64,000 nt of DNA from Haberlea rhodopensis (lineage: Eukaryota > Streptophyta > Magnoliopsida > Lamiales > Gesneriaceae). The stretch is from positions 1 through 64,000 of the forward strand of contig CAJQUN010001236.1 of the NCBI GenBank assembly GCA_907163345.1, in the 5' to 3' direction. Made by a program: the position numbers and the translations under genes. This document shows, piece by piece, positions 1 through 12,504 of this stretch (its first letter is position 1; each line of letters begins with the position of its first letter). A model generated the notes under the pieces. The model was given only the letters and a program-made list of their open reading frames with translations. It made no database searches and had not been told where the DNA came from.

Positions 1-145
1 TTTGATTCCTCAAGTTTGTATCCTGATTTCTGCTTGTTCAATGAATTCTGGTGTAGGCATCACTTCCTTTTCTTGAACAAAGGAATCAAATTTTATATGT
101 AATTCCTGCAACTCCAATTCCTTTGTCAAAAACGCTGCCTTTATT

Positions 146-328
146 TGTAATACTCTTGTCCCACATTGGTTGTGGATGGAAATTTAAAGTGGTTTATAAA
201 GGCTTACAATGGACTATTATAGCAACTTGGGTTAACCATTTTCGTAGAGCGATGACAGATACGAAGTAGTTGCTATAGGAGCCCATTGTGCAGTCGCGCT
301 TGCGTGGGCCTGGGCCCGGGACGTGACA
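146..328 (+). repeat. TRIM LTR copy 1
   Basis: 183 bp, TG...CA ends, followed directly by GA and the initiator-Met primer-binding site. The left TSD TTATT is at 141-145. Confidence 0.88.
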
Positions 329-331
329 GAA

Positions 332-344
332 TGGTATCAGAGCC
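332..344 (+). promoter_or_regulatory. primer-binding site (tRNA-iMet) of the TRIM
   Basis: TGGTATCAGAGCC is complementary to the 3' end of plant initiator tRNA-Met and sits 3 bp after LTR copy 1. Confidence 0.85.
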
Positions 345-369
345 GGTCACCGACAGGCAACACCGGAGA

Positions 370-600
370 CAAGTGCAATGCGGGACAAAGTGCTACGTGC
401 GTGGGAGCCACCTCTTGAACCTAAAAAGGGCAAAGTGCTACACGACAGGGGCCACCTCTTGAACCTACGGGGCAAAGTGCCACGTGCGTGGGAGCCACCT
501 CTTGAACATGTGGTGCAAAGTGCTACATGGCGGGAGCCACCTCTTGAACCTGTAGGAGCCACCTCTTGAACCTGTAGGAGCTACCTCTAGATTTCCGGTG
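370..600 (+). repeat. ~40-bp tandem repeats inside the TRIM
   Basis: Repeating blocks of GGCAAAGTGC...GAGCCACCTCTTGAACC, recurring at about 841-1000 in the second internal unit. No open frame of note. Confidence 0.75.
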
Positions 601-658
601 CCGGTGGATCGATGAGTTAGGTCGCGACGAGGACGTCGCGTTCTAAAGAAGGGGTGAT

Positions 659-840
659 TGTAATACCCTTGTCCCACATTGGTTGTGGATGGAAACTTAA
701 AGTGGTTTTATAAAGGCTTACAATGGACTATTATAGCAACTTGGGTTAACCATTTTCGTAGAGCGAGGACGGATACGAAGTAGTTGCTATAAGAGCCCAT
801 TGTGCAATCGCGTTTGTGTGGGCCTGGTCCGGGGCGTGAC
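659..840 (+). repeat. TRIM LTR copy 2 (middle)
   Basis: Same unit as copy 1, preceded by the polypurine-like AAAGAAGGGG. The last base of the CA end is missing, and the following internal unit begins at CTCTTGAACC, so the primer site and about 80 bp after it are deleted from the second internal segment. Confidence 0.85.
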
Positions 841-1065
841 CTCTTGAACCTAAAAAGGGTAAAGTGCTACACGGCGGGGGCCACCTCTTGAACTTGCGGG
901 GCAAAGTGCCACATGCGTGGGAGCCACCTCTTGAACCTGCGGGGCAAAGTGTTACATGACGGGAGCCACCTCTTGAACCTGTGGGAGCCACCTCTAGATT
1001 CCCGGTGCCGGTGGATCGATGAGTTAGGTCGTGACGAGGACGTCGCGTTCTAAAAGTGGGGTGAT

Positions 1066-1248
1066 TGTAATACCCTTGTCCCACATTGGTTGTTGATTGA
1101 AATGTAAAGTGGTTTATAAAGGCTTACAATGGACTATTATAGCAACTTGGGTTAACTATTTTCGTCGAGCGAGGACGGATACGAAGTAGTTGCTATAGGA
1201 GCCCAGTGTGCAGTCGCGCTTGCGTGGGCCTGGGCCCTGGGCGTGACA
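1066..1248 (+). repeat. TRIM LTR copy 3
   Basis: 183 bp, ends GCGTGACA and is followed by the right TSD TTATT (1249-1253). Confidence 0.88.
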
Positions 1249-1739
1249 TTATTTCTTCAAGTTGAGCCAATAATTCTTCATTTTGAGTAAATTCTGATTT
1301 TTGAGATGTTTCCGCCAGCTGAGGACTTTCAGAATCCACATCTTCTGGCTCGTTGTTGACAAACACATCCACTAAGTTATCATCATTGGATATGTTGTAA
1401 TCATTGTATAAATTATCCTCTGTATTATGCTCACTCAGATCAATCAAAACCTCAGCAAGTGTGGTATCTGGTGTAGATGCATAAAACAGGATTGTTGACT
1501 CATTCGGATTTTCTTCTGTCATAGGTTGTTCATCAATTATTTGTTGTTCTGCAGGTTGTGGTTCAACAATTGTTGGTTCTTGATTTTGTTGTTCTTGGTT
1601 GTCTTGTGTATATTGTTGGGTTGAATGAGAAGAGATAGGTGATTCTGGTTTATCGTTAACAATGAGGTGCATAATTTCACCTTCTTCAATTGACATTGGT
1701 AAACTTATTTCCTTTATCTGCATCCAATTGTTTATAGTG

Positions 1740-3060
1740 CACCAATGTAAAATGTTCAAGCACCAATATAAAAATGTTCGTGCACCAGTACAACTTTCGT
1801 GCATCAATATAAGTTCAAATGTTAAAGCAGCAGTATAAAATGTTCGTGCATCAGTATAGGTTCAAAAGTTAGTGCATCAGTATAGGTTCAAAGTTCAAAC
1901 ACCAAGATAAGTTCAAATGTTAATGCACCAATATAACTTTCGTGCATCGATATATGTTTAAAAGTTAGTGCACCAGAGTAAAAATGTTCGAGCACCAATA
2001 CAAAAATGTTCGTGCACCAGTACAAGTTCAAATGTTAGTGCACTCACCAATACAAAAATGTTCGTGCACCAGTACAACTTTAGTGCACCAGTGCAAAAAT
2101 GTTAAAGCACCAGTATAAAAATGTTCGTGTATCAGTATAGGTTCAAAAGTTAGTGCATCAGTATAGGTTCAAAGTTCAAACACCATGATAAGTTCAAATG
2201 TCATTGCACCAATATAACATTCGTGCATCAATATATGTTTAAAAGTTAGTGCACAAGTGTAAAAATGTTCATGCACAAATACAAAAATGTTCGTGAACCA
2301 GTACAATTTCAAATGTTAGTGCACCGGTGCAAAAAAGTTCAAGCACCAATATAAGTTCAAATGTTAAAGCACCAGTATAAAAATGTTCGTGCATCAGTAT
2401 AGGTTCAAAAGTTAGTGCATCAGTACAGGTTCAAAGTTCAAACACCAAGATAAGTTCAAATGATTGTGCACCAGAATAAAAAAGTTCATGCACCAGTACA
2501 AAAATGTTCGTGCATCAGTATAAGTTCAAAAGTTAGTGCATCGATATAAGTTTCAACAACAATATAAGTTCAAATGTTCGTGCACCAGTATAAAAATGTT
2601 CGTGCATCATTTTACTTTTGCAGTAATTTAATGTGTTATTATACATGCACCAAGATAAGTTCAAATGTTCGTGCACCAGAATAAAAAAGTTCGTGCACCA
2701 GTACAAAAATGTTCGTGCATCAGCATAAGTTCAAAAGTTAGTGCATCGATATAAGTTTCAACAACAATATAAGTTCAAATGTTCGTGCACTAGTATAAAA
2801 AAGTTCGTGCATCATTTTACTTTTGCAGTAAATTAATGTGTTATTATACATGCACCAAGATAAGTTCAAATGTTCGTGCACCAGAATAAAAAAGTTCGTG
2901 CACCAGTACAAAAATGTTCGTGCATCATTATAAGTTCAAAAGTTAGTGCATCGATATAAGTTTCAACAACAATATAAGTTCTAATGTTCGTGCACCAGTA
3001 TAAAAATGTTCGTGCATCATTTTACTTTTGCAGTAAATTAATGTGTTATTATACATGCAC
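1740..3060. repeat. intronic minisatellite with GTGCACCA/GTGCATCA units
   Basis: About 1.3 kb of degenerate ~25-35-bp units built from TTCGTGCACCAGTA, AAAAATG and AAGTTCAAATGTTAGTGCA. The 3' part has a higher-order period of ~205 bp: TTTACTTTTGCAG starts at 2611, 2816 and 3021. It lies inside the third intron of the minus-strand pseudogene. Confidence 0.85.
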
Positions 3061-4230
3061 CATAAGTGATTTTACATACATAATAAACGGAGTTCACTAA
3101 TACTTACGTAAGCACGGTCAAGCTCCTTGATTTTAATCGACCGGAGCTTTTTGTATAACTCTTCAAGATCCCATTTCATGAACCTTGGGAACAAGTTCAC
3201 ATCAACTGGATCAATCAGGTTTGTCCTCTCGCATAGCCAATACTACACATAATTGTGAAACAATGTTATCAACAAAAATTAAAGAAATTAATTTCAAGTG
3301 AGGATTACAATACGACTTACAGGTATTAGAGGAACACATCAAGAGTGTTTTTTTGTGTTTGATTGAACTAAACTGAAAAACAAAGTCTTTAATACGTGTT
3401 CTGACCAGTTGTGCGTGCAAATTTTATCAATGTCATCCACCAAGGCAGTGTACGCCCATGACAAGTGTGATATCCCCGAAATGATTATGTGCATTTGAAC
3501 ATTAATTATGTTGTATGAGGATTTTGGTGTTAATTTATTAGTGTTGAATTATGATATTGGGGAAATGCTTAGTCATGTGGTGGTCATGACCTAGTAATGC
3601 ATTTCAGGGTGTATGTGGTATATGTTGGGGATTTGAGTTATGGCATGATTATTTGGGGTGTGTGTTGGTCATTGTGGTATAGCATGTTTAATTTGAAATT
3701 AGAAGTGTTTTATTGAATAAATGCTATAAAATATCATGTGAGGATATTTTAATACATCGTGCTAAATGCCGGGTCACAATTAAAACACTACATGTCAACC
3801 CATCACCACCCACCCCCTACCAGCCCATGCCTATCTGCAGTACCCCATATCTCACTTTACCTCTCCATCACTCAATCTCCATCACTCCATTTCTCCCCAA
3901 TCTTTCTCCCCCATTTCGTCCAGCATCTGCTAAGGAAGTTGGAAGAAGAAATCTGCCATTTCAAGCCTTGAAACCTTGCTAAAAGTTGGAGCAAAGAGGG
4001 GTGAGGAACCATAACATGTTTTGGTTTAAGTTTTGTTTGAGTTCATGTTTATTTTGAGTGAAAAATGGCATGTTTAGTAGCCTTTTGTTGTAATACTTGT
4101 TTTGGAGGCTTGCATGGTAGTATAATGTAGCCCCAAGCATGTTTGTTTGGGCATGATTTACGTTTATGGTGGTATAATTGTTGGCTTGAAAGTTGGTGCT
4201 CAAAAATCTGGAAATCGCGAAGGAAAACCA

Positions 4231-4440
4231 GAGCTACCGATCGATCGCTGCTGAAGGAGCGATCGATCGCTCGAGACCAGAAAGGATTGGCGATCGATCG
4301 CCACAATAGCACGATCGATCGCTGAGGTCCAGCAGCCTTTGGCGATCGATCGCCAATAAAGGGGCGATCGATCGCTAATTTAATTTTTTTGAACAATAAG
4401 GCAGTAGCATCTCGCAATCGATCGGAGCTGAGTAGCAAAA
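4231..4440. repeat. GGCGATCGATCGCC palindrome array in the 5' Gypsy LTR
   Basis: Six to seven palindromic copies of (G)GCGATCGATCGC(C), spaced 20-45 bp; matching array in the 3' LTR. Confidence 0.85.
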
Positions 4441-5282
4441 TATCGCGAGATGACAAATTTTGGCAAATTGTTATATTTGATTTGTTTTTGGTATTGGATT
4501 GTATTGAAGCATCTAATATTGTGTTGTACACTTGTGTAGAGCCATCACAGGTAGCCACACAACGCAGGGGATAGAGCCCTGCAACTGAAGATATTTTGGA
4601 AAGGTACGTAAGCGACGTACGGGCACCCAACGGTAACATGTGTTATATGTTTATTAATTTGACACACGATAGATGCAAGTATGTATCAGTTTATGCATTG
4701 TAAGTGTGATACATGTTGATTATGCATTGTAGTTGCATATGTATGTTGTGGAACATTTGGTGCGTATTCCACGAGTCACGGTTATCACAGTGATGATTTT
4801 AATGCTTGCCGCTACTATGCAGCTAAAATGTGAAGTGAGGGGGTGGAGGTACGCTTGCACATTGAAGCGAGGTTTGCCATATGAAGCGAGGTTAGAAATG
4901 CCGCTTATATGATGAAGCGAGGGGGGAGGTCCGCTTGTTCTAAAGTTATGAAGCGAAGGGCATTAAAATACACTGATGATGAACTGACTAAGGACTGATT
5001 TCAAGATTTAAGAAGTGAAGTTATGTCATGACATTTGTTTAAAATCGTAATATCAGTTATTGATTTAATTATGAGTTATGGTACAGGGACAACCAAAATG
5101 GGCGTTTTAAATGCAATGGAATTCAGGAAGTATTTTATATCTATGGTTTATGCATTTACGCTTTACATTCATATTATGTTGAATATGAATTACCATGTGC
5201 TCATGTGTTGGGGGTTGTCTTTGTAGGTGCTTTTGACATGGAGAACCAGGGTCGGGGTTGATACGCTGAGCTGTAAGGTGTG

Positions 5283-6786
5283 TGATAAATGTATTTTATA
5301 CACTTATATTTCTTCTTATTTTGCATGGTTTAGTGCTAGTTTTCGATCAGAATTACGCTTTTGGTTTTGTTTTGTTTTGTTTTGCAGGAATCCAGGTAAT
5401 TACATGTTTTGTGGACTAAAAGGGTGCAAATGGCGGAAAGAAATGATGAATTGAAGTAAAAATCTACACTTATCATCAAAGCATCTGGGGTAATTACGCC
5501 TGATTCGGGCGTAAAGACGCCTAAGCCACGGCAAATCATATTTTGAAGGATTTCATGAGGCGTAACTATGCCTCATTTGGGCGTAACTACGCCTAAGCTA
5601 CGGCTTTGGACTTTTATTCAGGCGTAAAGACGCCACTTTGGAGGCGTCATTACGCCAGTCACGCGGGAAGCCACACTTTTTGACACATCGACAGGCGTAG
5701 AGACGCCACTTTGGAGGCGTCATTACGCCACAAGTATTTTGGAAATTTTGGGCTTCTTTCCTTATTTGATGCACAGGATTTTAAAGAGGAATTTATGAAG
5801 GCACAAGGGATTCATTCAGTCATAGACATTAAAAGGGAGAGAGGAGGCTAGGGTTGAAGAAAAGGAAGAAAAATAACGACGACGGCTCGGAGCAAAAACG
5901 TAGAGAACATACGTAGAAGAGCGACCGAGAGCTAGTGAAAGGGGAGAGATCGATTGAGGCTGCGCGCTTACACTGAAGGGTAGAGATTTTGACGACGGAG
6001 AAGACGACGGCGACTACCGGGGATCGAGGGCCATCATCCAATTCGTTTGATTATCTATTCCTTTATGTTTATGATGATTAAGAACATGTCTATGTGTTTA
6101 TTTAATGTATTCATGAACTAATTTATTATTCTAGAGTTAGACGGATATTGACTTGAACCTGTGTCGTTGATTATTGATTGAATATATTTTGGTTTTTCGT
6201 TTGGTTTATTTGTGATTCCTGATTTGAATGCGTTTCAATTAATTGATCACTAGTTGATTCATCATATTATTTAGAATCTATCACTCGGGAGAGGGGGTTT
6301 TGAATAGGACCGTAGGAATTTACATCGTTGGAAGTTTATATAGTCGGGAGACATGTAACTCCAACGAAGCCATAGAACGAATCTAGTGCTATTGAAATTG
6401 TTTAATAATTTATCTTAGGTGGGCACATGAAGATGATTGTTGAATGATTATTTCTATTTAACACTCGGGAGAGGTAATAGATAACATAGGATTCGTGGTT
6501 AATAAATTAGAAGAACACGACATAGTGGATGGTTGAGTGAAGTCGAATCTCTAGAATCCGTTCTCATTGATTTTCTCCACTTAAATATTCATATTGCTAT
6601 TATTATTTTATGTTAGTAGATTAGTTTAATAATATTGCTATCGATTGTCTAAATAAAGTCGAGACTATTCTAATTACAGTACTTGGTGTAACTTAATTTT
6701 CAATCCCTGTGGGTTCGACATCCGTACTTTCAAATTCCTATACTAAAACTTGACACCGTACACTTGCGGTACGTTTACACACATAA
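5283..6786 (+). repeat. 5' LTR of the Athila-like element
   Basis: About 1504 bp, highly similar to 12505-13966. It holds the GGCGTAAAGACGCC palindrome array (5490-5732), part of which is deleted in the 3' copy. Confidence 0.85.
5490..5732. repeat. GGCGTAAAGACGCC / GGCGTCATTACGCC palindromes
   Basis: Repeated GGCGT...ACGCC inverted units in the 5' LTR of the Athila-like element. They recur at about 12708-12912 in the 3' LTR. Confidence 0.82.
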
Positions 6787-6792
6787 AGTTTT

Positions 6793-6807
6793 TGGCGCCG
6801 TTGCCGG
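6793..6807 (+). promoter_or_regulatory. primer-binding site (tRNA-Asp) of the Athila-like element
   Basis: TGGCGCCGTTGCCGG matches the complement of the plant tRNA-Asp 3' end and lies 6 bp after the 5' LTR. Confidence 0.8.
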
Positions 6808-6927
6808 TGATTGATTTAATTTTGTTTACTGATACTGTTACCAAGTAGTCTTGATTTTAATTTAGACTTTTATTTTTTGTTTTAATTTTATTTTTTATGG
6901 TGTTTTTCTTGTGAGGTACTTAGAGAT

Positions 6928-7917
6928 GTTCATCAGCAAGTTTCCACAAACTTTGCCCAACAACCGTATGAACCATTCTATGCAGCTTGGGACAGATTCA
7001 ACCACGACTTTTCAAACTACGCTCCTCTTCAATCTTTCTACAATGGATTGGATGCAGACACACAAGAATGGGTATTTAATGGAGCTTTGGCAACTGGTAG
7101 TCCCATATATTGTAGAGATGATGACAGGGTGCACCTGTTTAATCATATGGCGAATTTCGACTATCAGTGGCATTGTGATCCTTCACTGCAGGGTTGGAGT
7201 CACCAATATCCACCAGAGCATCATTACCCTCATTTTACACACCAATCATTCAAGCATCAAGCAGAGGATGAGTATAGTTCTGATAAGGTCTCTAAGTTGG
7301 AAGATATTTTACGCAAATTCGGGGCATCATCTGAACAAAAGATTGAAAATCACACCAGAAGTAGCATTGAGCAGCAGATAGAGACATTTTTAGCGAGATG
7401 CAAAGAGGTTGAGATGAGATATACTAATCAAGGGGTGACAAATCAGGTGTGGTCACATGATGATGATCATTCAACCAACCAAGTTTGGGATAGTGATCCT
7501 ACTCATGCGGAAGATTCAAGGGAATATGAGCATTTTCAAGTGGTTGAGCCTACTGTGGAAGAGTTATCTGATGAATTCCCGTGTCAAGATGAGCCTAGCG
7601 TGACGTTGGAAGATGAGCATATTTTTGAAAATAGTGAGGAGCACTCATCGATGGTGATGTCCTATATGCCATATGTGGATTTCTTCACATCGATGCCAAC
7701 TTCACCATATTATGATCTCCACGAGATGAAGCCAAGTTTAGAATCTTTCTCCCATGCTTATCAATTTTTGAAGGACGTTGTTGGAGCGACGGGCGTTAAT
7801 TGTCAGTATCTTGCCAAGCTTGAGGGCATACACAACCAAGACCCATATGTAGTGTCATATGATACTTACTATGGGCGGAAGCCGCTATTTGATGGTTGCT
7901 TCGCATGGTCTGGCTGA
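6928..7917 (+). pseudogene. gag-like remnant of the Athila-like element
   Basis: The frame is open from about 6928 to the stop at 7915-7917, with the first Met at 7048. It shows the pattern F..W.RF..D then FYNGLDADTQEWV, a form of the FYNGL motif seen in Athila/Tat gag proteins. After that comes an acidic, Glu/Asp-rich stretch without zinc knuckles. No start codon is obvious upstream of the motif, so the true N-terminus is unclear. The conserved part is short compared with a normal gag. It is probably a truncated gag in a pol-less element; function is not implied. Confidence 0.55.
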
Positions 7918-9425
7918 AGACTTGAAACAAAGCGCTTCTTGGGAGGCAACCCAAGCCTTATATCCTTTTTAGTTTACTTCAGTTTTTTTTTATTTATTTC
8001 AGTATTTTAATTTTTATTAGCATGTCTTAGTCAGAGCCGCTAATCATTATTTTTCCCATTGCAGGTCTATACTGATGCGGAGGTCCCTATCATCATCTTC
8101 TCACCATACCCATGAGCATGAGATGGACGACGATTACTGACGATCGTCGTCGCAGGTAGGTGTGTTGTCCCTTATTTTATACATTGTATGGTACATTGAG
8201 GACAATGCACGGTTTTAAGTTTGGGGGGGTGTTTAAACATTGAAGATGTTTGTTTTCTGGATTTCTATGTGTTTTGTGTTGTGTTTAAACATTGAAGATG
8301 TATGTTTTCTGGATTCCTATGTGTTTTGTGTTGTGTTTAAACATTGAAGATGTTTGTTTTCTGGATTCCTATGTGTTTTGTGTTTTGTGTCTATTTTAGT
8401 CGTTGTTTTTTTTTTCTTTTTGTGTCATAAGTCGTGATTTGAAATAATTGTGAAGGCCGATGATAAAGAATTGAGCTTATTTGTGAAAATTTTAAAATTT
8501 TTGTTCACTTTGCTCTTGAGTTTCTCACATATTCATGCACTAGAAACCATGACCATTTGACTAATTAAAGTTGATTTGAACGAACAAAAATGTGATATAG
8601 GTGATTCTTGATAATATTTTGGGCCTTTATTCATTGCTATAAATTTGCCATAGTAGCCCATTTGAGCTTAAATGTAAAAGAATGAGGATTGAATTGTTGC
8701 AATATATTTTATAATCTCATTCAAATTTGTTTCTTATATCACCTTGGTTTTGAGATACTAAGTTGAGCACAATTAGTCAAACCATATAAGTTATTTGTGA
8801 ATTGAGAGTAGTCTAGAACTTGCTTTAATACCCTTTGAGGCGAAATACAAATGTTATGTGGCTTAGGAAGGATTTAGGCAATTTTTGATTCATTTGAGCC
8901 TTTGAAGCCACCGAAATACATCATTTTATCCCTAGCTACCCTTTTTGAGCTTATTAAAAATCGAAAGGCATGTGCTTAGGCACATAATAACCCCCATTCG
9001 GCATCATTTCAAAATCCCACATCGACCACCTTGTTGAAAGCTTATACACTATTTCCTACCCTCAAGTGAGTAAGACCTATATTGCACTTTAAAATTTCAA
9101 ATATCCCCCATGTTCCTAATTGAAAAATAGAAGGGGGATAATAATGAAAAAAGGGCATGGATGCATAGAAAAATGTTGAAGATGTGAAGAAATAAGTGAT
9201 TGAAAGAATGAGAAAATAATGAGGTGAATGGTGAGGCGGATGAGAAAGGAGGGTGAATCCAAAATATGAAAAAAAAAATGATGAATCGTCAATAAGAGAA
9301 GTTGAAAATTGAGATGAGAGTGCACAACAATGTCATATTTAACTTACTCTCTTGTTTTGAAATTCCGATCTTTTTATTGAAGCCATGAGCCAAAGCCTAA
9401 CGTTACAAGCCTATTAAGAGCTATT
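7918..9425 (+). other. non-coding internal region of the Athila-like element
   Basis: No supported gene. Contains a polypurine-like tract (AAGTTTGGGGGGG near 8217) and three tandem units at 8228-8395; the rest is AT-rich. Confidence 0.6.
8228..8395 (+). repeat. three tandem ~54-bp units
   Basis: GTGTTTAAACATTGAAGATG...CTATGTGTTTTGTGTT repeated three times in a row, nearly identical. Confidence 0.85.
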
Positions 9426-9430
9426 GACCG

Positions 9431-12043
9431 TGTAATGTCCGAAATAATTATTATTGTAATGTCCGAAATAATTATTAATGGTGCAATTGATGTAATTATG
9501 GTGGTTATATGATATGTCGAGATTTAATTCTTGGGTATCGGATTTTGGAGCGGAGTTGGGATAAATAATTCCGGGATCGAAATTATCATGATAATTAACA
9601 CCAAAATTTTATTAAATATAAATTTACATTAAATCGAAAGATTTAATTTTTGTGATTCAAATAAGGACATGAAGTTAGGTGTGGACTGTACATGTGTTGC
9701 ACATGCACCAGTACACCGGTGACACCCCGATGTTCATAATTGGTCGGGAATTAATATATATCGGTGTAGGATGTAAAAAAATACAAAAACGTGTAAAATA
9801 CACAAAGATCGCGGACACCTACGAAAAGGTGCGAAAACACGCACTTCTCGCGCGATCACCGACCACCGTGTACTTATCCGCTCCGTTCGCCTCCGTCCGA
9901 CCACCTAACGATGAGACCGACCTACCACTGTGTTCACAACTCTCCAACGCACATTTACATACTAGATAATTGAATTTTGATGTTCGGAAAGGTGTTCGAT
10001 TTTGACCTGGAATGAACGAAATCGCACAGACTAGGGTTTGAGGAACTCTGGTTCGATTTCTTCGATTCTACAACAAATTGGACGAAGCCATACACCGAAT
10101 ATGTTCTCCTCACCTGGACGAAACTTTCTACACCGGCCGCCGCCTCTATCGCCGGCGGAGCCCGCTGGAATCGCACGAAATGCGTGCGTGAACTGTGTGA
10201 GATTTGGGTAAAATTTGATATCCGATTTTCCGACTTTGCTTCGATAAGTACCAGTTAATTTGAGGTCGTAAATGAACTGCTATCCTTGCTTGAAAATCTG
10301 CTGCAATTGATTCAAATCTTGTTATGTTGGTTTCACCTTCCCGCTGAATGAGTCTGCTGAACTGAGTTAAAATAGACTGTTGTAGAGAATTGAATTAACC
10401 TGGTATTTGGGCCAAATTCTTGTTGAATTTTGGGGTTTACATCATGGCCGAAATTTAAGGGACGTAACTGCTGAATTTTGGGGTTGTTTGGGCTTGACAA
10501 TCATGCCTGTATGATGTTTGGTCATATGCTTAAGTGATATTCAAGTGTTGGCTCAAAAGCCCTATAAATTGTGTAGTAGGAAAGTCTACTTTTATAACTT
10601 AGAATATTGTAGTGTTTTGGTGAGTGTTGAGCTATGATGTGAGATGCTAATGACTTCGAGCCTGTGTAATTATATCCATAGGAGAGTTAGATACATGTCA
10701 ATGTGTGGTATAAGCAAATATTACTTATGAATATGCTTGAATATGTGACATAGCATAAATTGGTGATTTATATCACTCGGATGAGTGAATGATGATAATA
10801 TTGAGTTGTTGAATTAAGATATTGAATCGATATGCCTGAGATCGATTGGATTGTAAATGAACTAATATTCAGTGATAATTTCGATATAGATTCTTCATGA
10901 TTCTCAAGATGTCGGGATAGCCCATCATGTTGTCGACTATAAGGTACGTGGTGACGTACGAGCAGGTATACCCAGTATTTATATATTCATACATACATGT
11001 ATTTTAATGTGATGTTTAAGGTTCAGTGATTGAGTTTGATAATTGAGTTTAATACACGTGGAATGGTGGATACGTCGATGTACGTGATCCGGGTATACGA
11101 GTTGATTATTGATGCCTTTGGCATGATCGATATGCGAAGTGGTTGAGAATGAGATTAATTGAGCTGCCTTCGAGATAAGATTCGTCATGCTTAAGTATAA
11201 ATGATAAAGTGTGGTTATGTCGTATTAATTGAGCTGCCTTCGAGATAAGATTCGTCATGCTTAAGTATAAATGATAAAGTGTGGTTATGTCGTATTTATT
11301 GCATTGATGAGTATCATGCTTTGAATAATGATATTGACCATGATGTTTATGGAAGTATATAAGATTGAAACAGGAACAGTTCGTGATATCTATGCCGGTT
11401 CGGAATTTGTAACAGGGAGTATACTTTTTGAGTTTTGAATAATCTAAATTGTTGCATTACAATTTCATATATTGATTTGTGAATGAATATTGAGTTGGAG
11501 TATGCTCACCCGTGTGGGGGCTGTTTCTGTTGAAACAGGTACAACAGGTACGATGCTGCCTTGGAGTGCTAGACTCGAACCTTGTTGGATGATGCTTCCA
11601 GGAGCGTAGCATGAGATTGAGCCGATATACGAGGTTGAGCTGTTAGTATATATACTAATTATGCATCTGGATGAGTATCCGCTATTCGTTGCTCTTCTGT
11701 GAGCACTTGTATCTGTATATGGACTGTATAAGGGTGTTGAAACCCACTTTTGATGTCTTCTTAGTATTGTGTTTTTCCCTGGCTGGGAATTGTTTTGGTG
11801 ATGTGTTGGGATAGCTCACTTTATGGGGAGACTCTGCCCAAATTTTTATAAAAACCCACAATGTAAAAGTGGTGCAATGGTGATGATAATGGGTGAACCT
11901 TGAGTCTTATTGCTGAGTATTATTGATGTCATGGATAATATGTGAAGCATGTAAGGATTCGTTTAAAGAATGAAATGTTTTTTTATATACTCATACGACG
12001 TCATAAATGCACTAATGACGAGTATAAGGGTTGGGGTCTTACA
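9431..12043 (+). mobile_element. solo LTR (large Gypsy-type) in the Athila-like element
   Basis: Starts TGTAATGTCC and ends GTCTTACA. It is flanked by perfect 5-bp repeats GACCG (9426-9430, 12044-12048). Length is 2613 bp, with no internal region, primer site or coding frame. It shares a core block (GGGGAGACTCTGCCCAAAT with TATAAAAA, about 11826-11858) with the LTRs at 35272-37898. It contains a 70-bp tandem duplication and a ~24-bp duplication of its own first bases (9431/9455). Confidence 0.88.
11154..11293 (+). repeat. 70-bp tandem duplication in the solo LTR
   Basis: Two adjacent identical units starting ATTAATTGAGCTGCCTTCG at 11154 and 11224. Confidence 0.9.
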
Positions 12044-12504
12044 GACCGAGCCACATTCGTCTAATATACTAGTGGAGAAGGTTACGAATAGTAAGCTTAT
12101 GGACACTCGAGAAACACTTGTAATGCATATGGTTTTCACATTCACACACGCACATCTCATTACTTTGATTTTATGCATTGTTCATTGTTTGTCAAAGTTA
12201 TACTCCGTTTTATGAACAATGCAAATGAACCAATACACCTTGCAAAGTCCTATTGATTTGTGTGAGTAAAGATTGCTTTAATGGTTAAATGGAAGTGGTA
12301 TCACACACACACTTGAGAATTCTTGAGTAGACTGATATGCATACTTGACTTAAAAATTTTAGACAATTGATCTTCGAGGCCAATTTGCAATTATAACATT
12401 TCATGACTTGCGTTAGTCGTGTGTTTTCTTTATCTCTTTTATTTCTTAGTCTTTTTCCATTTCTATTTTGCTCAGGACTAGCAAAAGTTTAAGTTTAGGG
12501 GGTT
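12044..12504 (+). other. 3' internal segment of the Athila-like element
   Basis: No gene supported. It carries on from 9425 after the solo LTR and ends in the polypurine tract before the 3' LTR. Confidence 0.6.

Larger units (their letters stand above)
146..1248 (+). mobile_element. TRIM-type LTR element, tandem LTR-internal-LTR-internal-LTR
   Basis: Three ~183-bp direct repeats start TGTAATAC and end in GTGACA. An initiator-Met primer site (TGGTATCAGAGCC, 332-344) follows the first, and purine-rich tracts precede the second and third. The whole is flanked by the direct repeat TTATT (141-145 and 1249-1253), so it inserted as, or recombined into, a three-LTR array. There is no coding capacity; the internal parts are ~40-bp repeats containing GAGCCACCTCTTGAACC. 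It interrupts the last exon of the minus-strand pseudogene. Confidence 0.88.
10..3465 (-). pseudogene. 3' half of a decayed PMD/DUF1985-like gene
   Basis: This is the downstream part of a minus-strand gene whose upstream part lies at 28079-29273. The pieces are the end of exon 2 (3321-3465), exon 3 (3108-3242), and a last exon (1717 down to 1249, resuming at 140 and stopping at 10-12). Junctions have GT..AG: donors at 3319-3320 and 3106-3107, acceptors at 3243-3244 and 1718-1719. Exon 3 encodes WLCERTN followed by FPRF.KWD, a pattern I associate with the plant mobile domain / DUF1985 proteins often carried by plant transposons. The last exon is Gln/Glu-rich and ends in a coiled-coil-like stretch. 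Removing the TRIM and one TSD copy keeps the frame open to the stop. One in-frame TGA at 3339-3341 (a Gly codon is likely ancestral) and two large insertions make it a pseudogene. Family assignment is from memory and moderate; the exon logic is direct. Confidence 0.6.

Noticed and set aside
332..344. tRNA-like TGGTATCAGAGC matches (also at 14203, 19366 minus, 37903)
   Set aside because: These are primer-binding sites next to LTR ends; no tRNA cloverleaf is present.
1740..3060. Regularly spaced repeats resembling a CRISPR array
   Set aside because: Units and spacers are degenerate and share sequence, the array is intronic, and the DNA is clearly plant nuclear.
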